From Cenococcum geophilum 1.58 (Eukaryota; Ascomycota; Dothideomycetes; Gloniales; Gloniaceae), in the NCBI GenBank assembly GCA_001692895.1, contig KV748261.1, positions 310,001-374,000 on the forward strand: DNA of 64,000 nucleotides, given 5' to 3'. The position numbers and the translations under genes were made by a program. Of this stretch, positions 21,431-31,300 are shown one piece after another. Below the pieces are notes generated by a model that searched no databases, was not told the DNA's origin, and saw only the letters and a program-made list of their open reading frames with translations. Numbering within the stretch: position 1 is the stretch's first letter; the number at the start of each line of letters is the position of its first letter.

Positions 21431-22417
21431 CAGTGATGTGCACGACCAGCTTCACCCCCCCCCTTTAGCGAGTTGCAGATTCGGTACGCGCATCCAATTT
21501 CGCCTGGTTGCCACCAGCTGTACAGTGATGTGCATGACCAGCTTCACCCCTCCCCTTTGGCGAGGGCTCCAAAATTTTAAATTCGGCACGCGCATCCAAT
21601 TTCGCCTGGTTGCCACCAGCTGTACATAGTAATTGTAGCGAACGGCTGTGGCTGCACGCAGGGACCTTTTTGGTTGCCCTGGAGAATCGCCTTGGTTGGC
21701 CAGGAGAACCAAATTGAAGACGTACGCTTCTTCCTCTCCCCCCTCCCGTTGTGGCCGCCAAAACGCGAGTACAACGCTGTCTCTGCAGAGAGGTCAATGG
21801 AATTTGGCAATATCGTACGGGTGGAAATCTCACGATATTTGACAAAGATCACGACACTGCAGAGAAAGGCCGATCGCTGTCCGCAGGTTCTTGCAGCCAA
21901 GCATACAGCTTCGCTACAATTACTATGTACAGTTGGTGGCGATTTAGCGGACCCGCGTACCGTAGCGAAATGTTTTTTTTTTCAAGGGGGGGTGAAGCTG
22001 GTCGTGCACATCACTGTACATAGTAATTGTAGCGAACGGCTGTGGCTGCACCCAAGGTCCTTTTTGGTTGCCCTGGAGAATCGCCTTGGTTGGCCAGGAG
22101 AATCAAATTGAAGACGACGCTTCCTTTTCTCCCCTTTAACTATGCCTCCATTATGCCCGCCAAAACGCGAATACAACGCTGCCTCTGCAGAGAGGTTGAC
22201 GAAATTTGGCAATATCGTACGGTGGAAGCCTCACGATATTTGACAAAGATCACGACACTGCGGAGGAAGGCCGCCAGAAGTAATGTTCTTGTAGCCAAGC
22301 ATACGACTTCGCTACAATTACTATGTACAGCTGGTGGCAACCAGGCGAAATTGGATGCGCGTACCGAATCTGCAACTCGCTAAAGGGGGGGGGTGAAGCT
22401 GGTCGTGCACATCACTG
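21431..22417 (+). mobile_element. MITE A: fold-back element, interrupted by MITE B
   Basis: After removing B and one TA (21523-22018) the element is 491 bp. It begins CAGTGATGTGCACGACCAGC and ends with the inverted copy, flanked by TA on both sides (21429-21430, 22418-22419). Its two terminal repeats agree over about 109 bp with no difference that I can see. The TA target and the CAGT ends suggest mobilisation by a Tc1/mariner-type transposase, although none is encoded here. Unlike its surroundings it shows no RIP bias. Confidence 0.8.
21523..22016 (+). mobile_element. MITE B: same family, inserted into MITE A
   Basis: 494 bp flanked by TA at 21521-21522 and 22017-22018. It has the same orientation and the same core as A (ggacctttttggttgccctg, gcctctctgcagagag-like words). 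The sequence on either side, ccaccagctg TA and TA catagtaatt, rejoins to the exact word found inside B itself, which proves insertion into a sister copy. Its terminal repeats have drifted more than those of A. Confidence 0.85.
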
Positions 22418-22419
22418 TA

Positions 22420-22903
22420 CAGTACATTGCACGACCAGCTTCCCCCCTTGAAAAAAAAAGTATATTTCGCTTCGGTACGCGGGCTCGCCAAATCGCCACC
22501 AACAAGCCGTATGCTTGGCTGCAAGAACTTTGCTTCTGGCGGACTTGAGATCGGCCTTCCTCCGCAGTGTCGTGATCTTTATCAAATATCGTGAGGCTTT
22601 CACCCGTACGACATTGCAAATTCCATCGACCTCTCTGCAGAGACAGCGTTGTACTCGCGTTTTGGCGGCCACAACGGGAGGGGTAGTTAAGGGGGGGAGG
22701 AAGAAGCGTACGTCTTCAATTTTGGTTCTCCTGGCCAACCAAGGCGATTCTCTATGGCAACCAAAAAGGTCCTTGCGTGTAGCCACAGCCGTTCGCTACA
22801 ATTACTATGTACAGTTGGTGGCAGTCAGGCGAGATTGGATGCGCGTACCGAATTTGAAATTTCGTAGCGCTCGCTAAAGGAGGGGGGGGCGTGCAATGCA
22901 CTG
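22420..22903 (-). mobile_element. MITE C: same family, inverted, abutting A
   Basis: 484 bp, opening with cagtacattgcacgaccagc and closing with gcgtgcaatgcactg. It shares TA 22418-22419 with A and TA 22904-22905 with D. The internal core is the reverse complement of A and B (gccttcctccgcagtgtcgt, ctctctgcagagacagc). Confidence 0.85.
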
Positions 22904-22905
22904 TA

Positions 22906-23729
22906 CGCTTTGCGAAAGTATTGCGAAAATCAAATTAAGCGAGCCTCCCGCCCGCAGACTGCTCGTTTTACAAAAATGCTTTTACAACCACCAAAAATAA
23001 GTCTTATTTTATAAGATTAGTAAGTAAAACTATAAAATAGATACTGTTTTACAATTTTAAATATATGGCAGCTTAGTAAGTGATGTGGTTGTAAAATTCT
23101 AGGTGGTAAAACATCAGGCTAAGTATTACCCCTCTATCAAAACAATATACCCCCTATTACCCTACTAATACGGCTCTATATTTTATATATAGGGGCATAT
23201 TTTATAGCCCTATAGTAGGGCTATAAAATAAGCCCTTATTTATATAAATTGGAGCGGTATTGGTAGAGTTATATAGGGTACTGAATAATGGCTATAAAAC
23301 TTAAATTGAGGCTCTGCGCTGACTAACCTAACCCCTCTACCCCCAAAAATAAGCACCCCTTATAACTCTACTAAAATAGCCATAAAATATATAAATAAGG
23401 GCTCGTTTTGTAGCCCTAAAATAGGGCTATAAAATATACCTTTATATATAAAATATAAAGCTATATTAGTGGGGCTATAGGGGGTGTATTGTTTTGATAG
23501 AGGAGGTAATACTTAGCCTAACGCTTTACCACCTAAAACCCCACAACTACATTATTTACTAAGCTGCCATATATTTAAAATTGTAAAGCGGTATCTATTT
23601 TATAGTTCTATTTACTAATTTTATAAAATAAGACTTATTTTTAGTGGTTATAAAAGCATTTTTATAAAATAAGTGTCTGCGGGCGGGAGGCTCGCTTAAT
23701 TTTGATTTTCGCAATACTTTCGCAAAGCG
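22906..23729. mobile_element. MITE D: 824-bp long-arm fold-back element
   Basis: Begins CGCTTTGCGAAAGTATTGCG and ends with its inverted copy. The arms run through gcgagcctcccgcccgcag and on towards the centre near 23320, so nearly the whole element can fold into one hairpin. TA lies directly outside both ends (22904-22905, 23730-23731). It is AT-rich with repeated ttataaaata words. No coding sequence. The family differs from A, B and C. Confidence 0.85.
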
Positions 23730-23731
23730 TA

Positions 23732-24528
23732 GTAAGATTAAGACTGGAAAGTGTTAACTGGAAGTTAAACGTATTTAAAGATAACTTACGTCTTATGCTC
23801 TGCTAGTGACTTAGCCCGGCTTATTATAAACGTGGAGTGGATAAATAAAAATATTTATCGGTAGATTGCGAGCACCTGCTACTTCTACCAACAACATTAA
23901 ACTTCTCCATTTTTAAGTTATACGGCTTTTGCTTTCCCGCCCACTATCCCTATATATATACCTATATAGAGCTCCGCATATCTAGGTACGAAGGAGGTAA
24001 TTATGCTGGGTTATACTCGGCTTTCTCTGCTTCACCCACCCTCCTTGCTACTACGTAGCTACAGGCCTAGCGCCGGCTGTGCTTGCAGAGATCGCCCCCT
24101 TTATGCCTATACCTCTAAATATTAATATTGTTATACGGCTCTTCTTCTTTAGATGGTGACGAATAAAGAATAAGATAAATAAATGTATATAGAGACTGTA
24201 AAACTACATTCGAAAGCTTATATCTGGGAATTATTTGGAAACACAAACTATGCACATCCATTCACTCACTAGCACGCCACGAAAATTACTCGCGCATTAA
24301 CCTCATCCAGGCCCAAAAACCATCGCCTCTATTTACATACACGCGCGCTCTACAAATTATTGTCCACTCGTGCCTGCCGCCATACCAGATTCAACTCACA
24401 ACAGATAAAAGCCTTCTTTTGATCCCTAAGAATACCACCTTCCTGCGTCTAATTTCTTTATATCCGGAGACGTTTTACGTCATTTTTCATGTCCAGTGCG
24501 CTCCGAATGCGCAGCCGTAGTTTACACA
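23732..24528. other. Intergenic DNA upstream of the cysteine-rich/AT-hook gene
   Basis: Moderately AT-rich. The first bases, gtaagatt, are the right half of the palindromic MITE target. TATATATA words occur near 23952-23970 and a CT-rich stretch near 24420-24470. No gene recognised; it presumably holds the promoter of the gene starting at 24529. Confidence 0.4.
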
Positions 24529-27432
24529 ATGCCACGAAGGAAAATTGAGCTACATGATCCTACCGATGCTGAACAAGTCAAAGCTTATATTGAAGCGAAG
24601 GCTTCTCGAACCGATGGAGCGAGATTGCAAAATCTACTCAAGCAGCTTCCTAAACTCATTCGAGACCCAAACCTCAGACGTGGGAAAGACGGATACAAGT
24701 TTAACATTACAACTCTCACGCAGAAAGTAGCGGCAGCAACTTATATCCGTGGTCAGATTGTTGAAATACCGTGCAGTAACTGCCGAGAGGGATGCGGTCC
24801 ATTTGCGGATTGCGTTCTACTTAGCGGTTTCGACGATCTCACTAAGATGTGTTGTTCTAACTGTCAGTGGGATTTGAAGACCACCAGTCTCTCATCCAGA
24901 ATTTGCGACTTTGCAAAAAGTACGTGCTAAAAAGATTCATTTTCAGTGCAGCTATTAATCTTATTTCTGACTAGGCCGTGCTCACCTGTCTCGAGTCTAT
25001 AAACCGCGCCCGTTGCCTTTCGGATTTGACCAGGAGCCCGCCATAGCATCCTCAAACCAGGTCCATGGCTCTCGTTCAAGTGGCTCACTGAAGCCGGGGG
25101 CCGAAAATATTCATATCCTCGGCGATTTGTTTCTCCCAGCCTTCGACAAAGGGGAAGGAAATCTCCAGACCATGGTATCTCCCCTTCTGCCCGACCTGAA
25201 GGCACTTCACGAGCGAGATATGAGCAGTAAGTTCTCTGTCTCTCGCGATTGGTCTCAACTAAAAATATGCGTGTAGCTATAAAGAAGCCTATAATCAACA
25301 TTAATAGCGCTTTTGAGGCCTTCAAATCAGCCGAAGCTTAAAGTTGGAGAAAATCTGGACTACCGACACCGCCGCCACCAGAATTTCTGGTTAAGCCTTC
25401 GGGTTCGCTCTGTTCACCAATCAGCCATCGCCTTAATTAGCCGTCCTTTACTACCAACATTCCTGAAAATGGAGAGACCGCAGATCAGACAAACGGTTGT
25501 ATTGCTATGGTCATGGGTACTGCTTTTGAGGAGACAACCTTGATCTATGACCAGGTCCATCGTAGAGATGACACCTCACATGGTTCCACAAGATATCCTC
25601 TATTCGTACGACAAGCACATCAAGAATGGACAGGTCAAATTTCGGAATCTTCGGAGGCTAAGGTTGAGGTCGTGTACGGTCTGAAAGCTGCACGAGCTAT
25701 TATGACAGACCGAAATCTCAAAACAACTCCTTTACCACTTTGGGGCGAATATTCCGGTATTATTTTTATTCTCCTACACGAAACAAACTTCCAGAATGCT
25801 CAACAAGAATACAAATTTCGGAGAATTATGGTGTTTGCCTATCACCCTTAGAGGTTATTCTATGACCGTGTCGGCGGCCGCTATATTGTTCACCAAGAAA
25901 AGGCACTTGCTTTAGCAGCAGCCATGACTGGTGTTTGTTACCTACCAAACTATTACAAGAACAAGTTATGGCTAATTGTACGACCTTCATCCAAGCAACG
26001 GCACTTAGAAGCGATTCTTGGGAAATAACGTGCTCAAGCCCTCGCCATCGGCTTTGCGAAGAGCGTCTATTTCGATGCTATTTCTGATACAGATGACTCC
26101 GATCAAGAATTTGAAAACGATGGCAGCTGGGAGCAATTTTTTAAAGAAAATCCGCACAGTAACAAGAAGCTCTACGAACTACTTCCCACTGCTCTAAGTG
26201 AGGCAACCCAGGATAGCCAGGATTGGCATGACCCGTTGTCATTTCCTAAATCCGTTCGTGAGTGGTGGGAAGGATAGAAACAAATCCTATTTTACGAGAA
26301 CCCGGTTTCCGGACTTACAGATATCCTTTTAGTCCTTGATAAATGCCAGAAATTGATACTAGGCCAAATGATATCCGCAAACAGATCGTTATTGCGACAT
26401 GCCCTTACGATACTTATGGAGATACAAAAACAAACTCTTAAGCGAGATAATTCTCATCAATCCTAAAAGGCTGGCCTCCTCCACTCTCGTTTTGATGGTC
26501 AATCCATCCTAGTTAAATGTATTTGGTGTGGGACAAAGGGAGGCGCAGTGAAGAAGCCAGTCTTCTCTGTCAATCGCCTAAATCATTATATTGTCATTAA
26601 CAAGCGCGTATGCTAGAACTGCGGGAAAAGAGCATTCCTAGTCCCAATCTATGGTCCACACACTAGTTATACGAGCCTTTCTTCTACGGCACCAAAGATC
26701 GAGCAGCGAGAGATATATTTAATGATGCTACAATCGCGGGAAACACTAACAGCTCAGCAAACCGAGCCTGTAGAATCTTTCTGTTTGCGTTGTTAAGAGC
26801 AGATAAAAGTTAAGGGCGGCGGAAACGTGTTTGTAGATTCCAAACCGCTATGGACCCTTGGTGGCCGTCGCCCTCTTTATGTCGAACGCCGTGTAAATTG
26901 TCTGAATTGCCAAATGCTCAGGAGAGCCTCGGGCAGGTTTGTGCCTAAGGACGAAGGCATACCGTCAATCTACCATACAAGTCTTACTAGACTCGCTGAC
27001 CTATATGGAAGGTATGATGGTCCTATCATCGCAGCCTTGATGGATCACTGGCCGCCATTAAGTAGAACGTATATGTGGAACGCCACGGTCGAAGCATATT
27101 CTAGTCCGGTATTTGTTTCGCCCTCTGGCTCGAATACTGTACTTGAATTGCCATCAACTTCATACCAAGGCACGCCCATTCGCCGCAGCCCTAATAAGGA
27201 TCGCTCGACTTCACTCGAAAGCTTCTAGGTTGAGGCTGAAGGTGCGCCTACAGAATGGCGCTCTTCATTCTCCACCGGCCTAGAAACGCCCAAGCAGTCT
27301 CAATCTTTCTATTAGGTTACCAATTCGATCGTGGCTGCCGATGAAGACCTGATGTCGTTGACAAAGAAGCGCGGCCGACCGAAAGGAAGGAGAAACAAAC
27401 GGAAAGTATGCGATGATGACTCACCGAGGTGA
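24529..27432 (+). pseudogene. Three-exon cysteine-rich, AT-hook protein gene, inactivated (RIP-type stops)
   Basis: Proposed exons are 24529-24919, 24975-25226 and 25277-27432, with GT-AG introns of 55 and 50 nt that keep the frame; together 933 codons. Exon 1 starts MPRRKIELHDPTDAEQ and holds a cysteine cluster (CSNCREGCGPFADC, then CCSNC), similar to fungal DUF3716 proteins. Exon 3 has further CX2C pairs (CIWCG near 26520, NCGK near 26617, CLRC near 26782, CLNC near 26899) that could bind zinc, and ends with an AT-hook, KKRGRPKGRRNKRK, just before a TGA at 27430. Ten in-frame stops interrupt exon 3 at 25339, 25438, 25849, 26026, 26275, 26464, 26614, 26794, 27226 and 27313. All are TAA or TAG and none is TGA. 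The role is unknown; AT-hooks bind the minor groove of AT-rich DNA. Confidence 0.6.
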
Positions 27433-27746
27433 TTACACTGTGAAGGAATATCGATCGAAACGGCAAAGCGTGTGCATCATCCCACTAATGGAGACTTCGA
27501 ATTTCATGAAAGTCAAGAGAAAGTGGGAACAATCAAACTCGGAACCGAATAGAAGCACAAGTCGTAGTTGTATAAATAAACAGCTTTTTTTCTTCCCCCC
27601 CTCTTTCCGTGAGAGGGCCACTCTAAACCATGAAGGTGCTACATTGTCCAAAAACCTGACTTGTGTAGTGGAAATAAAGAGCCCTATCCCTTAACTCGCC
27701 GGCGTCCATCTAGTAGACGGCCCGTGCAGAACACCAGAATCAAAAC
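27433..27746. other. 3' flank of the AT-hook gene, with a segment repeated at 2.3 kb
   Basis: Contains a run cttttttttcttcccccc-like (27583-27602). At 27719-27745, ggcccgtgcagaacaccaga followed by atcaaaa matches 2319-2348. The second hAT element starts immediately after this shared word. Confidence 0.45.
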
Positions 27747-28363
27747 CAGTGTGGCCAAAAATTACGATAAGCGAATTAAAATAAATCGATATCGGATACC
27801 GGATTATCCGATATCGATTTATTTCAATTCGCTTATCGTAATATATATTAGATCGCACACTTTAACTTAAAATCTCTACTATACACTAGATTCTTCTAGT
27901 AACTATAGCTTTGGAGACTAATCTTAAGTCTTCTCTTCCTAAGGTTATATCTGAAACTATATTATCTATTTAATCAACTTTAAAATCTCAAAAGAATCGG
28001 TCTAATATTTATAATTTCTGTCGTACGGCACCAAAAGGAGAAGAGCGTAACTCTTATGGAAGATTACTCTATTTCTGTAATCGATGCGATTTTAAAGCAA
28101 GCTTAACAATAAACTTCTGGGGTTACTACTTATCCCAGCATAGGATTTAGATTAAACTATATAGAAAGGATTATCGTATGGCAGAAGTAGCTAAAGCATT
28201 ACAATTAGTCTTTAATAAGCTACGGCTTAAAAACCACAATCTTAACAATAAAATCCTTAGAGAAGTAATTAATAAAAAGGTTGTTAAGACAACTCTCCTT
28301 AATCTTATTGCCCTCTATCCAGCATGTGTAGGTAAGATTATAACAACCCTTATTCGTACATAG
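27747..28363 (+). mobile_element. hAT 2: truncated hAT element, 5' end and BED finger only
   Basis: Starts CAGTGTGGCCAAAAATTACG, a typical hAT terminal sequence, followed by a long hairpin (27761-27842). A plus-strand frame from about 27960 reads RSNIYNFCR, GEERNSYGRLLYFCNRCDF, and NFWGYYLSQH, matching the N-terminal BED zinc finger of fungal hAT transposases; the histidine expected in the middle appears as tyrosine (CAC to TAC). The frame continues as MAEVAKALQLVFNKLRLKNH and stops at 28361-28363. The catalytic and dimerisation parts and the other end are missing. The junction at 28364 with GC-rich DNA is abrupt. RIP-type decay is visible. Confidence 0.65.
27761..27842. repeat. Near-perfect palindrome, 38-bp arms and 6-bp loop
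   Basis: The left arm attacgataagcgaatt...atcggata (27761-27798) pairs with 27805-27842 at 37 of 38 positions, with loop ccggat. It lies just inside the end of hAT 2, where fold-back sub-terminal structures are known in hAT elements. Confidence 0.9.
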
Positions 28364-29296
28364 CTATTTTGTTGTGAGAGCAACCATGAAGTTGCCTGCG
28401 GCCCCCTCTGCCTCTGCCATGCCAGAGGCCACGAGAAGCTGAGCCTGTGTTGCCGTGCGACGGCGCGTTGGTGAGGACTGGGTAGTAGGTGTCGACTGCC
28501 CTGGGGCAGGTGTTGAGCCGGCCACATCTTCGTTCGTTTGTGAGGCCTCTGCATTTAGTAGAGGCGCTTCCTCGGTGCCCTCCTCGTTAATTACGTCGCG
28601 TTCCTTGACAATATATAATGTCAAATCGAGCCGGTAGAGCTTCTGTGGCATCCTGGCCGCCTAGCTCCGAACGCAGCTCTCCAGCTCAAAAATCTCGCTA
28701 TGGCTGTTAATTGTAGAGGTCACCCACTGCGACGGCGGGAGCCTCCCATACCATGCAGAGCCTACCAGCTTCTTATGCTTCATTTATAACCCCGCTCGCG
28801 TATCCACGGATCAATATGCTCTCTGCACTAGTCGTAGAAGGCCGTGTAGGTTAGCCAGCCTGCCAGCCTCATAACAACCCGTGATGCAATCTCCTCCATC
28901 GGCACCCGAGGCCCTCTCCCTTGTCCCAGAGAATCTTCCAAAACGATGTATATTCTACGCGCTTATCCTCAACCTCCTCAACCTTATCACTGTCGAGCTG
29001 AGCAGCCTCGAATTGGTCGGGCTCGTCGGTCGGGGTTCCCGCGGAGGGCTGGATGCTGGCGGGGGAGGATCGCGCTTCTTACGCGTCCGGATCGGCTTTG
29101 GAATCGGCTTTTTTGCACCCTTTTTGGAGGTTGTTTCTTAGTCGGCTGTGGAGGCTTTCGGCGGGCAGTTGGCTGTGTAGATGGCTGTATAGATGGCCGT
29201 TTAGATGGCCGTGTAGATGGTGGAGACGGCCGTGGAGATCGAGATCCCCTAGCCGGCGCGGTCGCCCCGGCGACGCGTTCCTTCGTGAGGAGCCAT
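28364..29296 (-). pseudogene. Decayed unknown protein gene
   Basis: On the minus strand an ATG at 29296 opens MAPHEGTRRRGDRAG, interrupted by TAG, then a repetitive TAIYTAIYTA stretch and a basic/proline run (PKPIRTRKKRDPPPP). Further on, another frame gives TAFYD, CREHIDPWIRERGYK, and from 28783 a frame MKHKKLVGSAWYGRLPPSQW, TSTINSHSEIFELESC, a TAG at 28661-28663, then LYRLDLTLYIVKE and a proline/threonine/glutamine tail, to 28364 where hAT 2 begins. The pieces read like one protein broken by at least two nonsense changes and a frame change, but I do not know the family. It is divergent from the kinase gene at 29470. Confidence 0.4.
29171..29218 (+). repeat. 12-bp tandem repeat, 4 copies
   Basis: ggc(t/c)gt(g/a/t)tagat repeated four times in phase; it encodes the repetitive Thr-Ala-Ile-Tyr stretch of the minus-strand remnant. 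Confidence 0.8.
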
Positions 29297-29469
29297 CACA
29301 GCAGGCCTATATAATTGACCTAATTAGGCATAGAACGCAGCACGGGGGAGGGGCTAGATTTACTGGCACTATTCGTTGACGATACGAAGTTGGCGTGGAT
29401 GATGGTGGAGATCGGCCTCTGGAGCGATAGGGTGGCTCGTATATTTCGCAGTCGACAGCCGTACCAGCA

Positions 29470-30645
29470 ATGGCGTCGGTGTTTTCTGGCGCCGATCCCC
29501 ACCCAACCTTTTTCACACCTGGACTTCAAATTTCACCATACGACGCAGTGCCGCGCATCTATTCCCTAGAAGACAGGATCAGTGAGTTCTTCGAGACTCA
29601 ATCATCTGTTACTCGTCAGCAATGCGATGACATGGCCCTCTCCATTTCCGGGAGTCCAATCAGCCCGGCACCGATCCAGGGAGCGTTCAGCTATACTGTC
29701 ACAGCTGGAGCTTTACAATCGAAGATAGTGCAGTTCAGGACTCAGACTTCTCTTCTCGATATGGACACACTGACCGTCGCGCGGGACGTTCATCCAGACT
29801 TTGTTCCAGCTACCACGTTCCACGGTACTCTCGGTGAGGGTGAGGCTTCGCCTCTCTCTGTCTATGTGATGGAAAGAATCTCTGGAACCACTCATATTGA
29901 GGCAAGGTTTTATGATGAGTCTACCGCTAAAGCAAAACTTGAGGGCGAATCACGCCGAATGACTACAGCAAAGGATTTTGCCAGGTATATTGTTTGAAGA
30001 GAAACAACCCTTAATCTTACCCACATACTAACACTTAATAGATTCTTTTTACAAGCATGGAAGGGTCGCCAATCATTGCCAATGGAGAAGATAGATGCAC
30101 TCCGTCTTCAACATGGGATAGATCTCGAACTGCTGTCCCAATCTTTACCCCCACGGTTTTCGATCATCCTACAACAGCTTCGTACGTATCTCCCGCTTCT
30201 ATACGCACCGACGTTCCCACTTGTCCTCACCCATGACGATCTCTGCGAGATGAACATACTTATGGATCCCAAAACTGGCAAAATTACTGGCTTCATCGAC
30301 TGGGCGGAGGCAAAGATACTTCCATTCGGCTTCGCCCTGTGGGGGTTTTTGAATGTGATTGGCTGGATGGACTCAAAAGGATGGCATTACTATTCCAATC
30401 GTCAAGATCTCGAAGATCAATTCTGGAAGACCTTTAATGAGTCTGTTGGAGGCGTGACAAAGGAAGAGAGAGATGCGATCCGTGTTTTGTCTACGGTAGG
30501 CATTTTCTTGAGGTACGGCTTTGCGTGGGACGAAGGTGTTCGCAGAAGACCAGTAACAGAGTTAGACTACTCTATCAAATACCTTGACGCGTTTTTCAGC
30601 GGTGAGAAATCTGTTGGAAACTCGTTCATTCTGAGTGAAAACTAG
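29470..30645 (+). CDS. Aminoglycoside phosphotransferase/choline-kinase-like protein
   Basis: Two exons, 29470-29984 and 30042-30645, give 372 residues without a break. The intron (29985-30041, 57 nt) has GT, a perfect TACTAAC branch site and an AG end, and splicing restores the frame as DFARFFLQAW. The kinase-like fold shows in the second exon: the catalytic loop HDDLCEMNIL and, 18 residues later, FIDW with the metal-binding aspartate. This pair is the signature of the APH (Brenner motif) family, which phosphorylates small molecules using ATP. Filamentous fungi have many such paralogues with unknown substrates; they should not be read as antibiotic-resistance genes. The N-terminal half is weakly conserved. 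No signal peptide or membrane segment is visible, so a cytosolic enzyme is likely. It is the best-preserved gene in the window. Confidence 0.85.
29985..30041 (+). other. Intron of the APH-like gene (57 nt)
   Basis: GTATAT donor, TACTAAC branch point at 30026-30032, AATAG acceptor. Phase 2. Length and signals are typical for filamentous ascomycetes. Confidence 0.85.
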
Positions 30646-31300
30646 ATATGTTGAAATCAAACCAAAGTCTTCTTGTGGTGTCGCATAACAATTTTCTACG
30701 AAAGTGCTACAAGGGGGTGTACTTACCTGTCTTTGGTAAAATGCTAATCCGGGTAAGTGGAGTATGAAGCATCTGAGTCGGTCTTAAGACGGCGACATTC
30801 CTTAGACGGTACTCTTCTTAGACCAGTCATGTTCTTTAAGGATGGCCCCATCTAAAGACGAGACATCTCAAGATTATCTCGTTCTGAAGAGCCAGTCCGA
30901 GGCCACTTCTTTACTAACCTAGTTTGACTTAGTTAGCCTAGCCTTTCTTCCAACCCTTGAAGCTCTTCTATCAAGTTTCCTCTCATTAATACAAGAAATA
31001 TTGCATATTAATATCTCCGATTTGCCTGTAACGAGGCCATGTGGACCATAGAAACTTTCTCCGTAAGGCTTACAAACTACAATGGCCTTACTTCCACCAC
31101 CTCCAAGACGAATTGCGTAAACCAAAGCAACGGAATATTGGAGCCTCATCCTGCCCTCGATGCCGCAACAAATGCAACCAAATGCCGAGTGTCCATACTA
31201 ACCCTTACCAACTAACTACAAAGTACTTAAACCTAGTTGGATCTCCATCCTCTCGATTACCTTACCACGACAATATCTCAGCTTCACCACTAAACCAGCA
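30646..31300. other. Intergenic, no gene recognised
   Basis: GC-balanced sequence without RIP bias. A minus-strand open frame of 76 codons (30919-31149) has no family that I can name. A C/T-rich stretch leads to the ATG at 31301. Confidence 0.35.

Noticed and set aside
21438-22877. A dozen overlapping frames of 60-145 codons
   Set aside because: All lie in MITEs A-C, on both strands and in competing phases, with no family features; the inverted repeats create them.
24496-24528. Upstream start for the cysteine-rich/AT-hook gene
   Set aside because: The extension begins with GTG; the first ATG in frame is 24529, where MPRRKIELHDP gives a sensible N-terminus.
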